From assembly GCA_903904275.1 (NCBI GenBank), contig CAIVBX010000169.1, positions 1-20,304 on the forward strand: a stretch of 20,304 nt of DNA, in the 5' to 3' direction. A model generated the notes under the pieces. That model was not told where the DNA came from and did not search any database. It saw only the letters and a list, made by a program, of their open reading frames with translations. Within the stretch, counting starts at the first letter, position 1; each line of letters begins with the position of its first letter. This DNA is from an uncultured Pseudomonadota bacterium (lineage in GTDB: Bacteria > Pseudomonadota > Gammaproteobacteria > Methylococcales > Methylomonadaceae). The translations under genes were made by a program, and so were the position numbers. This document shows, in pieces, positions 1 to 6,643 of this stretch.

Positions 1-366
1 ATTGCCAACGCGCAAACAGCAGATAGTTTGCGTGATTTACAAATTGAAATGATTGACCGTTTTGGTTTATTGCCTGAACCAACGCAAACGCTCTTTAGCA
101 TTTCGCAACTCAAGCAACAAGCCACGGCAATGGGAATTAAAAAAATAGACGTACATTCAGAAGGCGGACGAATCGTGTTTTCGTCTGAACCCAATATCAA
201 TTTGAGCGCGTTAATTTCGTTAATTCAAAATCAGCCGCAGATTTATAAACTCGATGGACAGGATAAATTGCGATTTACGACAAAATTTGAAAATGTTGAA
301 CAGAAAACAACATTTATGTTTTCACTTTTATCAGCCATAAAAGCGCAAAGTAACTCACGCAACTGA
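1..366 (+). CDS. mfd: Transcription-repair coupling factor Mfd, C-terminal end (partial)
   Basis: The frame is open from the first base, so the gene starts left of the window; about 121 C-terminal residues are present. Mfd is the ATP-dependent translocase that removes RNA polymerase stalled at DNA lesions and recruits UvrA. The visible part matches the C-terminal regulatory domain (TRCF domain 7): it contains LQIEMIDRFGLLPEP followed by GIKKIDVHSEGGRIVFS and a QPQIYKLDG stretch, all characteristic of Mfd ends. The helicase motor and UvrB-like parts are outside the window. The stop is TGA at 364-366. The last 53 bp overlap the 3' end of the convergent murJ gene, so both reading frames share this DNA. 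I see no frameshift. The identification rests on family recall of the C-terminal domain and is firm. Confidence 0.93.
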   Translation: MANAQTADSLRDLQIEMIDRFGLLPEPTQTLFSISQLKQQATAMGIKKIDVHSEGGRIVFSSEPNINLSALISLIQNQPQIYKLDGQDKLRFTTKFENVEQKTTFMFSLLSAIKAQSNSRN

Positions 367-1801
367 TGACAACACACAAAATCAGCCTCCATATTGAAGT
401 CGGATAAAAATACTGCAACACCGCAATCATCACGCTACTTGCAAAACCGATTTTCAACAAAAACAACGTCCAGCCATTTGAAGGAGAATAAATTTTATTT
501 TTGAGTAAAAAAAACAGTAAAAAACTGGCATTTACAATTGCCGAAAGTCCTGTTGCTAAAGCAATTCCTGCATGTGCAAACGTGATTACAAGTGACGTAG
601 CCAAAATTAAATTTCCTGCTAATGAATACCACGCAAAACGTACCGCTTTTGTTTGCAAATGTTGCGTGGAAAAAGCAGGCATCAAAATTTTGACACTTAA
701 AAAACCCACTAAACCAAATGAATAACCTTGCAAACTTCGTGCTGACGCATGAACATCGCTTGCTGTAAATTCTGCTGACTCAAATAACGCACTCAAAATC
801 GGTTCAGCCAATAAAATTAAACCCATCGTCGCAGGAATTCCCAGTAAAACCACCCAGCGTAACCCCCAATCAATCGTCATTGAAAAATGTTTTGGATTAT
901 TTTCGATGTGACTTTGTGCCAATTTTGGCAACATTACCGTTGCTAAACCTGAACCTAAAATACCAAGCGGAAATTCCAATAATCTATCCGCGTAATAAAG
1001 CCATGAAACACTTCCCGTTGCCAAAAATGATGCAAGAAACGTGTTAATCAATAAATTGATTTGTGTCGCAGACGTTGCAAATAACGTGGGCAACAAATTT
1101 TTCATCACTCGTTTAACAATGACATCGTGAAAATCGAGTTGAAATCGTGGCACTAAATTTAATCGCCATAACGCGGGAAATTGAAATAGAAGTTGAATGA
1201 TTCCACCCAACAAAACGCCAACAGCGAGTGCGTAAATTGGCTTTTCAAAAAATGGGGCGAGCCAAATTGTGGTCGTAATCATCGACAAATTAAGCAATGC
1301 TGGCGTAAAAGCTGGAATTACAAATTTGGAATGGGCATTTAAAACACTACCGAAAAATGCGACCAACGTAATCAAAAAACCGTAAGGCAACATAATTTGT
1401 AATAAATTTGTCGCTAAAATATGTTGCTCGCTTTGCCAATCAAAACCTGCCGCACACAGCATGATTAACAACGGCGCAGCAATCATTCCAACCAGCGTTA
1501 AAACAAAAAGTAACAACGCCAAATGTCCTGAAATTTTATTGATAATTTGCGATAAATCTTGATTTTTATGTTTGCTAATAATTGGCACAAACGCTTGTGC
1601 AAAACTGCCTTCTGCAAATAATCGCCGTAAAAAATTGGGAAACCGAAACGCTGCAAAAAACGCATCTGTCGCAGCATTGACACCGAAATAATGAGCAATC
1701 AGCATATCTCGTACAAAACCTAGAACACGAGAAATCAACGTTAAACTACTAACAATTAAAGTTGATTTTGACAGTGTTTTGCTCGCCATTTTTGCCGCCA
1801 T
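314..1801 (-). CDS. murJ: Lipid II flippase MurJ (MviN)
   Basis: A 495-residue polytopic membrane protein of the MOP superfamily that flips lipid II across the inner membrane for peptidoglycan synthesis. The family is usually about 510 residues with 14 transmembrane helices. The N-terminus carries the MurJ signature: SRVLGFVRD (R25, R31), the ATDAFFAAFRFPNFLRR region (D46, R53) and the FAEGSFAQAFVP motif (E64, near residue 62). Hydrophobic segments then recur to the C-terminus. The start at 1801 is chosen because an AGGA lies 7 nt upstream, whereas the next Met (residue 5) would be 19 nt away. It is the last gene on this strand, directly behind the terminator that ends the chemotaxis operon, so it probably has its own promoter. 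Its 3' end overlaps mfd by 53 bp in convergent orientation. Confidence 0.96.
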   Translation of the reverse strand: MAAKMASKTLSKSTLIVSSLTLISRVLGFVRDMLIAHYFGVNAATDAFFAAFRFPNFLRRLFAEGSFAQAFVPIISKHKNQDLSQIINKISGHLALLLFVLTLVGMIAAPLLIMLCAAGFDWQSEQHILATNLLQIMLPYGFLITLVAFFGSVLNAHSKFVIPAFTPALLNLSMITTTIWLAPFFEKPIYALAVGVLLGGIIQLLFQFPALWRLNLVPRFQLDFHDVIVKRVMKNLLPTLFATSATQINLLINTFLASFLATGSVSWLYYADRLLEFPLGILGSGLATVMLPKLAQSHIENNPKHFSMTIDWGLRWVVLLGIPATMGLILLAEPILSALFESAEFTASDVHASARSLQGYSFGLVGFLSVKILMPAFSTQHLQTKAVRFAWYSLAGNLILATSLVITFAHAGIALATGLSAIVNASFLLFFLLKNKIYSPSNGWTLFLLKIGFASSVMIAVLQYFYPTSIWRLILCVVISCVSYFALLWLIKVKT

Positions 1802-1808
1802 TCCAATT

Positions 1809-1813
1809 TCCTA
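1809..1813 (-). promoter_or_regulatory. Shine-Dalgarno of murJ
   Basis: The - strand reads TAGGA, ending 7 nt before the ATG at 1801. It decides the first Met over the second Met four codons later. Confidence 0.6.
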
Positions 1814-1831
1814 AATACGCTACAAAAGAAA

Positions 1832-1861
1832 AACCGCCTGTTGATTTCTCAACAGACGGTT
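1832..1861 (-). terminator. Rho-independent terminator at the end of the chemotaxis operon
   Basis: On the - strand a 13-bp stem (arms 1849-1861 and 1832-1844) closes a GAAA tetraloop. Twelve pairs are Watson-Crick and one is a G-U wobble; on the + strand that pair is a C-A mismatch, so the hairpin suits - strand RNA. The descending arm runs into a T-rich tail (T-runs interrupted by one C, about 1822-1833). It lies about 50 bp after the stop of the ODP-like gene and about 30 bp before murJ, so it separates the che operon from murJ. Confidence 0.85.
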
Positions 1862-1867
1862 CTTCCC

Positions 1868-1914
1868 CACTTTTTCAACAACAAACACACTTAACAAACT
1901 AACACTTTTTCAAC
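1868..1914. repeat. Short 12-bp direct repeat between the ODP-like gene and the terminator
   Basis: The + strand word CACTTTTTCAAC occurs at 1868-1879 and again at 1903-1914, 35 bp apart. The second copy ends on the last base of the ODP-like gene's stop codon. On the - strand each copy contains TTGAAA, which resembles a -35 element, but I see no convincing -10 at the right distance. It could belong to a murJ promoter or be chance in AT-rich DNA. Confidence 0.35.
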
Positions 1915-2642
1915 TAAACACCTGTACCAACTTGTAACGAATCAAACCAATCTAAGAATCGTTTAACATCGTCACCTTTAAACATTCGCCCGTGTTGTGG
2001 GGCTAAAATGTCAATATCCAAATTTCTTACTTTATCAATCCAAGCGCGTTTTGCTTGATTTGATGGCATCATGCGTTGATGGTAATAACGCATTTTTTCA
2101 ACATGAACATCAAAACGATCAACAAAAACAGGCGCACCAGCCGCTTCAAAAGCAGAACCCACGCTGCCTGACATTAAAATTTTCGCAACAGGATCATAAA
2201 CATGAAAACCGCAAGGTGAATGTAAATAATGTGCTGGAATAATTTGTAATTCGACTGATTCAATTTTAATCGTTTCACCATTATCAGGAATCGGTACATA
2301 TTCTATCGATTCACAACCAAAATGCCGAATATAGCCTTCCCATAATGCAGGTGCATGTAATTTTGCATTTGAAAGTGCTTGATCCCATAAACCTAAAGAC
2401 GAAATCACGTCAGGATCTTGATGTGATGCAAACAAATCTGTGATTTGTTCGACAGGTGCATGGTGCAAAACCGCCGCCATCATCGGAGCAAATAATTCTG
2501 TGCCACCTGGTTCAAGCAATAAACATTTATTTGCAGTTCGGACAATGTATTGATTACTGTCGATAATGTTGTCTGGTTTATTTTCGTCGCGCCCAAACAT
2601 CACCCATTGATGCGCCCCTTCGTAAATCTTGGTCATTTTCAT
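1914..2642 (-). CDS. ODP-like (oxygen-binding di-iron type) metallo-beta-lactamase-fold protein in the chemotaxis operon
   Basis: A 242-residue single-domain protein of the flavodiiron/ODP branch of the metallo-beta-lactamase fold, without the flavodoxin domain of true flavodiiron proteins. The beginning matches this family (EGAHQWVMFGRDENKPDNII). Metal-site motifs are H74-Q-D76-P-D78-V, H141 in LHSPCGF and H217 in APQHGRM. The position that is normally the bridging Asp (usual text S-G-D) reads S-G-S here: Ser160, codon 2163-2165. The position of the extra His in flavodiiron proteins is Val79. The start is placed at 2642, where TAGGAG sits 10 nt upstream; an upstream in-frame ATG at 2714 would overlap the previous gene and lacks family similarity. 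ODP of Treponema denticola is a described iron/oxygen sensor that works with chemotaxis proteins. By analogy this may feed redox or oxygen information to CheA; whether it binds metal is uncertain because of Ser160. It is the last gene of the operon. Confidence 0.82.
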   Translation of the reverse strand: MKMTKIYEGAHQWVMFGRDENKPDNIIDSNQYIVRTANKCLLLEPGGTELFAPMMAAVLHHAPVEQITDLFASHQDPDVISSLGLWDQALSNAKLHAPALWEGYIRHFGCESIEYVPIPDNGETIKIESVELQIIPAHYLHSPCGFHVYDPVAKILMSGSVGSAFEAAGAPVFVDRFDVHVEKMRYYHQRMMPSNQAKRAWIDKVRNLDIDILAPQHGRMFKGDDVKRFLDWFDSLQVGTGV

Positions 2643-2652
2643 GAAAACGATG

Positions 2653-2658
2653 CTCCTA
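2653..2658 (-). promoter_or_regulatory. Shine-Dalgarno deciding the ODP-like start
   Basis: TAGGAG on the - strand lies 10 nt before the ATG at 2642, in the 19-nt gap after the TAA of the preceding gene (2662-2664). It supports the internal start over the upstream ATG at 2714. Confidence 0.6.
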
Positions 2659-2661
2659 ATT

Positions 2662-3270
2662 TTAACTATTGCGATAAATAGATAATGCGATTCGGCAACG
2701 CTGCACATTATCATGAATGGTATGTGCGGCTTTATCGACGCTTTCCGCTACGGCTTGCAAACTTTGCAAATACTCGCCCGCTTGCGATGCCTCAATACGC
2801 GAGTTCGCAGCAATTACGCGAGCTGCTCTTGCGTGGTGCATTACCGCTTCGAGTTGTCCTAATAATTGCGTCACATCACGTTTAAATTGACGTTGGCAAT
2901 CTTGCATAATCGTGCGAGCGTGTGTAATCGGTTCTTGCATTGAATCAGCATATTGTGCACCAACGGCTAATTTTCCAACTAGCTCAAAACGATTATAAGC
3001 GGCTGTACGCCTGTATTCGTTCACAGTCAAACGGTAAAGTAATAACGCATAAACGTTGATATTTGTAACCAATTCAATGGTTTCTTTTGCTAATTCGTTA
3101 ATAAAATCGGTAATCGGTTGAAAGCCTTTCGCTTTGTCACCTGCCCGAAACGCAATCGCTTTTGCATTAGCGGCAGCTAAAGAAATTTCTTTTGCCACGA
3201 CCATAACGGCACTTAACTCGGATGTAATCGAAGCCACCGCAATAAATTGTGATTTTGTCTGACTGTTCAT
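2662..3270 (-). CDS. Small soluble helical protein with two degenerate chemoreceptor hairpin-tip repeats
   Basis: No established family name comes to mind. The 202 residues are Ala-rich and predicted helical, with no signal peptide, membrane segment, HAMP or PAS. Two stretches follow the pattern of the conserved MCP hairpin tip. Residues 33-58 include AANAKAIAFRAGDKAKGF and residues 154-179 include AANSRIEASQAG then EYLQSLQAV. Both keep the spacing of the tip in the receptor of this same operon (LNASVEAARAGEQGRGF). The copies are offset by 121 residues, which suggests an internal duplication or an antiparallel helical protein with two tips. The IAFQTN segment that precedes the tip in true receptors is not preserved. 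It lies 54 nt after cheB and 19 nt before the ODP-like gene. I infer a partner or mimic of the array tip, perhaps an adaptor between the ODP-like protein and CheA/CheW. The function is unproven. Confidence 0.72.
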   Translation of the reverse strand: MNSQTKSQFIAVASITSELSAVMVVAKEISLAAANAKAIAFRAGDKAKGFQPITDFINELAKETIELVTNINVYALLLYRLTVNEYRRTAAYNRFELVGKLAVGAQYADSMQEPITHARTIMQDCQRQFKRDVTQLLGQLEAVMHHARAARVIAANSRIEASQAGEYLQSLQAVAESVDKAAHTIHDNVQRCRIALSIYRNS

Positions 3271-3324
3271 AAGGTTTCTTTCGTCTGAAAAATAATAGCG
3301 TGATGCTGAATAAATTGAGCTGTT

Positions 3325-4398
3325 TTAGCGCAATCCCGATTTCACTAATGTCAAAATTTTCGCGGCAATGTCATCTAATGGAACAACATAATCCGCACAA
3401 CCTAATTTAAACGCTGCACCAGGCATTCCCCAGACAACACTTGAGGATTCATCTTGTACAATCGTTTTCGCACCTGCGATTTGCATTGCTTGCATACCGA
3501 TTGCGCCATCTGCTCCCATTCCTGTTAGCAAAACGCATACCGCATTTGCCCCTGTGCATTTTGCCGCTGAATGAAATAACACATCAACAGATGGCTTGTG
3601 TCGATTTACAGGTTCACTGTCTTCTAACTGTATGATATATCTTTTGTTTTCTCGAATAACAGCCATGTGTTTATCACCTGGTGCAAGATAGATATTACCC
3701 CACTCAACAACTTGACCGTGTGTCGGAATACTGGCAGTCATATCGGTCGATGCGTCAATATGTTTAACAAATGAATCACTAAATGCCGCAGGTAAATGTT
3801 GTGTAATCAAAATGGGTGGAAAATCTGCTGGTAAGGATTTTACAACAACCTTAATCGCTTCTGTTCCACCTGTTGATGAACCTAGTACAACAATTTTTTC
3901 AAAACCTGTAGCATTTCTAGCTGCAATCATTCGTTTGATGGCTAATATTTCTTGTGAATGTTGCGCCGCTTGTTCATGCCCTTGAAGCGTTTTTAAATTA
4001 GTACGAGCAGCAATCCGAACTTTTGAAATAATTTCAGTCGTGTAATCTGCTAGACCTGCTTCGGCATTTCCTTTCGGTTTTGCTAAAAAATCCACAGCGC
4101 CAATCGCTAATGCTTCGAGTGTCGCTTCTGCTCCATGTTCTGTCAGTGTCGAAATCATGACTACGGGCGTTGGACGCAACCGCATTAAATTTCGTAAAAA
4201 AGTAATGCCATCCATTTGCGGCATTTCAATATCAAGTGTTAAAACATCGGGATTGAACTTTTTAATCATTTCACGAGCGACAAATGGATTTTCAGCAGCG
4301 CCAACAACTTCAATGTCATCGGCAGTTTCCAATATGCTCGTTAAAACTTTACGAACTAATAACGAATCATCAATCACTAAAACGCGAATTTTATTCAT
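3325..4398 (-). CDS. cheB: Chemoreceptor methylesterase/glutamine deamidase CheB
   Basis: A 357-residue response regulator-effector that demethylates receptor glutamyl esters and deamidates receptor glutamines; CheA phosphorylates it. The N-terminal receiver domain has D10/D11 (VIDDS), phospho-acceptor D56 (LTLDIEMP), T84 and K107. A linker of about 50 residues leads to the C-terminal esterase domain. Its catalytic triad is visible: S175 in GSSTGG, H201 in TQHLPAAFS and D297 in GMGADGA. Length is normal for CheB (about 350). It starts 8 nt after the cheD stop with no strong ribosome-binding site, so translational coupling is likely. The receptor encoded upstream ends in a W-E-E-F tether of the kind that binds CheR, and in some species CheB. 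Confidence 0.97.
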   Translation of the reverse strand: MNKIRVLVIDDSLLVRKVLTSILETADDIEVVGAAENPFVAREMIKKFNPDVLTLDIEMPQMDGITFLRNLMRLRPTPVVMISTLTEHGAEATLEALAIGAVDFLAKPKGNAEAGLADYTTEIISKVRIAARTNLKTLQGHEQAAQHSQEILAIKRMIAARNATGFEKIVVLGSSTGGTEAIKVVVKSLPADFPPILITQHLPAAFSDSFVKHIDASTDMTASIPTHGQVVEWGNIYLAPGDKHMAVIRENKRYIIQLEDSEPVNRHKPSVDVLFHSAAKCTGANAVCVLLTGMGADGAIGMQAMQIAGAKTIVQDESSSVVWGMPGAAFKLGCADYVVPLDDIAAKILTLVKSGLR

Positions 4399-4406
4399 AT
4401 TTTAAA

Positions 4407-5042
4407 TCAGAACAACTCAACATCACCTTCAACAGGCAATTCTTTAATGTTTCTAGAGTATTGACGTTCACGTTGAGCAATTGTGTCGTTATGCAAATCT
4501 TGAATTTTTTTCATACCAACTTTGCCTGTTTTAGGAAAATAAATCACTTTTCGCGGATAAATATCACCTAAATCTTTCGACAGCAATGCTAATCCTTCTT
4601 GGTCAATGTAATCTAAAACGAAACTGATATTACGTTCGCCAACATCGCTTAACGTGGGAATAATTTTCCCGCCACCGAAGACTTTAACTTCCAAATTTTT
4701 ACGTTTGCCACCATTTGACAAAATAGTATTGATTAGATGTTCCATTGCATAATTGCCGTAGCGTGTCGCGTTACCAATCATTGCATCACTGCCTTGTTTC
4801 ATTTTTGTCGCATTTGTTTCAGGCAACATAAAATGATTCATGCCACCAATGCCTGTTTCTTTATCGCGAATACAAGCAGAAATACACGAACCTAAAACAG
4901 TCGTAATTAACTCATTTTCGGTTGTAACATAATATTCACCAGGCAAAATTTTCGCGGCAATAATGCCATGATCCTGATCTAAATAACGATTCACATGGTC
5001 AAAACCTTGAATCGAGGGTCTGTCAACTTGATTGCGATCCAT
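4407..5042 (-). CDS. cheD: Chemoreceptor glutamine deamidase CheD
   Basis: A 211-residue CheD, which deamidates specific glutamines on chemoreceptors so that they can be methylated. The catalytic triad is visible: C53 in the GSCISAC motif, H70 in GGMNHFMLP, and T47, with the same 6- and 17-residue spacings as in Thermotoga CheD. Family members are usually 160-200 residues; the extra length here is an N-terminal extension of about 25 residues and a charged C-terminal tail ending EGDVELF. It lies 5 nt after cheR and 8 nt before cheB. No CheC or CheX, the usual phosphatase partner of CheD in Gram-positives, is present in the window, so CheD probably acts only as deamidase here, as in other proteobacterial clusters with cheR-cheD-cheB. 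Confidence 0.96.
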   Translation of the reverse strand: MDRNQVDRPSIQGFDHVNRYLDQDHGIIAAKILPGEYYVTTENELITTVLGSCISACIRDKETGIGGMNHFMLPETNATKMKQGSDAMIGNATRYGNYAMEHLINTILSNGGKRKNLEVKVFGGGKIIPTLSDVGERNISFVLDYIDQEGLALLSKDLGDIYPRKVIYFPKTGKVGMKKIQDLHNDTIAQRERQYSRNIKELPVEGDVELF

Positions 5043-5047
5043 TTGCT

Positions 5048-5884
5048 TTATATATTTTTTCTATAACTGGTGGTAGCTACTAATTCAAATTCGTTTGAAA
5101 GCTGGTTCAACGATTCTGAATGCCCAATAAATAACCAAGATTTACTTGCCAACAGTTTAGCATAACGTTTTGCGAGTATGGCTTTAGTTTCACGGTCAAA
5201 ATAAATCAACACATTACGACAAAAAATCACATCAAATGGCGTTTTCATTGACCATTCTTGCATCAAATTGAGTTGTTTGAACTGGATAATTTCTTGCAGT
5301 TCTGATTTTACTTTAACGTATTCGGGCGACGATTTACTTTTCATAAACCAGCGTTTCAATACGGTTGTTGGCAATTCTGCAACACGCTCTTGTAAATAAA
5401 TTCCTTCGGAAGCCGTTTGCAAAACTTGCGTATCTAAATCCGTTGCTAAAATTTTAACATTCCAATCGGAAGGTACATTTTCAAGCAGTGTCATGGCAAT
5501 TGAATAAGGTTCTTCACCTGTCGAACAACCTGCTGACCAAATCCGAATTTGTTTTGTCTCTGCATTTCGTTTCAATAATTCGGGAATAACGACGTTACGC
5601 AAATAATCAAAATGGTGCATTTCACGAAAAAAAGAGGTGAGATTCGTCGTGATTGAGTTAATAAAATCGGTAAATTCTTCTTGATGATTGTTTTGCAAAT
5701 AGTCGCAATACTCAGAAAAATCATTCAATCCTAAGCGACGCACCCGTTTTGATAGACGAGAATAAAACATATCAAAACGTTCATCTGGCACTTGAATTCC
5801 CGAATGGGAGTTCGATAATTTTCTTAAAATATTGAAATCATCAACTGTAAATCTGAATTCACGCTCTTTTTCTACAATAGCCAT
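5048..5884 (-). CDS. cheR: Chemoreceptor methyltransferase CheR
   Basis: A 278-residue SAM-dependent methyltransferase that methylates receptor glutamates. The N-terminal helical domain holds the conserved TTNLTSFFRE stretch (about 80-88). The SAM-binding core shows IRIWSAGCSTGEEPYS (113-128) and the acidic ATDLD (147-151). The catalytic-domain signature FDVIFCRNVLIYFD is at 217-230, followed by LFIGHSESL. Length is typical. An AAGGA lies 5 nt before the ATG. It follows the STAS gene by 24 nt and precedes cheD by 5 nt. The DWEEF C-terminus of the operon's receptor suggests a tether-dependent CheR, but I could not judge the beta-subdomain residues that would prove pentapeptide binding. Confidence 0.97.
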   Translation of the reverse strand: MAIVEKEREFRFTVDDFNILRKLSNSHSGIQVPDERFDMFYSRLSKRVRRLGLNDFSEYCDYLQNNHQEEFTDFINSITTNLTSFFREMHHFDYLRNVVIPELLKRNAETKQIRIWSAGCSTGEEPYSIAMTLLENVPSDWNVKILATDLDTQVLQTASEGIYLQERVAELPTTVLKRWFMKSKSSPEYVKVKSELQEIIQFKQLNLMQEWSMKTPFDVIFCRNVLIYFDRETKAILAKRYAKLLASKSWLFIGHSESLNQLSNEFELVATTSYRKNI

Positions 5885-5908
5885 TTGCGTCCTTAACTTG
5901 CCACAACA

Positions 5909-6643
5909 CTACTCAGATACTTCAAGCACCGTTAATAAACCTAATAATTTTGCAGCCTCAATAAATCGTGCTGACGGATAAATAATGTTGATAGTTTTTC
6001 CCAAATTCACGGCATCTTTTTTTAATGCAACTAACATTTGAAATGTTGCCGTATCAATTGTTGTAACGTCTGCAGCGTTAATTTCAATTTTATCGTGGGC
6101 GGCTAAAACACGTTTGAATGTTTCGTGAAGTTCTGAAATTGTTTTTAAACTGGCTTCTGAGTGCAACTCAACTAAGGGTTCAACAAAGGCTTCAATCGCT
6201 TCTTCAACAACTGTTTCTTCAGACATGGTTTCAATCTCTGGCTGGGATTCTTCTTCCGTCATTTCGTTAACATCTTCAACAAGCGCATCTAAAACAGCAT
6301 CTTCTATTTCTGGTTTATCTTCGGTTTGAACCTCGATTTCAACATCAACGCTTTCATTGGCATCGATGGTAATTTCAATTTCGCCGTTTTCGTCAATGCT
6401 AACATCAATTTCAATGTCTTCATTTTCAACAATTTCGTCTTCTTTCTCTAACAAAACAGGTAATTCTTCAGGCGTTTCGTCAATTTTTTCAATGACTGTT
6501 TCTTCAATGTGTTCCGCGACAGAAGTTACTTTCGGTTTTGCTTTTGAACGGGATTTTTTAACAGGATCAGCGGGGACTTCTTCAACCGTTTCACCGTCCA
6601 TCCATGCTAATGGATCGTAACCAATTAAATTATTTGTTGTCAT
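5909..6643 (-). CDS. STAS-domain protein with a long acidic N-terminal region
   Basis: The 244 residues fall into three parts. Residues 1-15 contain IGYDPLAWM, a compact hydrophobic peptide that looks like a docking motif. Residues about 20-158 form a low-complexity, strongly acidic stretch rich in Glu, Asp, Val and Ile, probably disordered, preceded by a short basic patch (KKSRSKAKPK). Residues about 160-244 form a STAS domain of the MlaB/SpoIIAA type, with INAADVTTIDTATFQML and the terminal helix FIEAAKLLGLL. The residue matching the phosphorylated Ser of SpoIIAA (after the conserved Asp) is Thr198. No anti-sigma kinase is nearby. The start overlaps the end of the ParA-like gene by 14 bp, indicating tight coupling. 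Such STAS proteins do occur in chemotaxis operons, but their role is not settled; I infer an array-organising partner of the ParA-like protein. Confidence 0.85.
   Translation of the reverse strand: MTTNNLIGYDPLAWMDGETVEEVPADPVKKSRSKAKPKVTSVAEHIEETVIEKIDETPEELPVLLEKEDEIVENEDIEIDVSIDENGEIEITIDANESVDVEIEVQTEDKPEIEDAVLDALVEDVNEMTEEESQPEIETMSEETVVEEAIEAFVEPLVELHSEASLKTISELHETFKRVLAAHDKIEINAADVTTIDTATFQMLVALKKDAVNLGKTINIIYPSARFIEAAKLLGLLTVLEVSE

Noticed and set aside
1868..1914. Two 12-bp direct repeats as a CRISPR-like or attachment site
   Set aside because: Only two short AT-rich copies, no spacer pattern, no integrase or mobile gene nearby.
2643..2714. N-terminal extension of the ODP-like protein to the ATG at 2714
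   Set aside because: It would overlap the preceding gene by 53 bp and encode residues unlike the family; TAGGAG at 2653-2658 supports the start at 2642.
2662..3270. Reading the small helical protein as a truncated or broken MCP
   Set aside because: There is an intact start and stop, no HAMP or membrane remnants, and two tip-like segments where a receptor has one; it looks like a maintained gene and not a decayed one.
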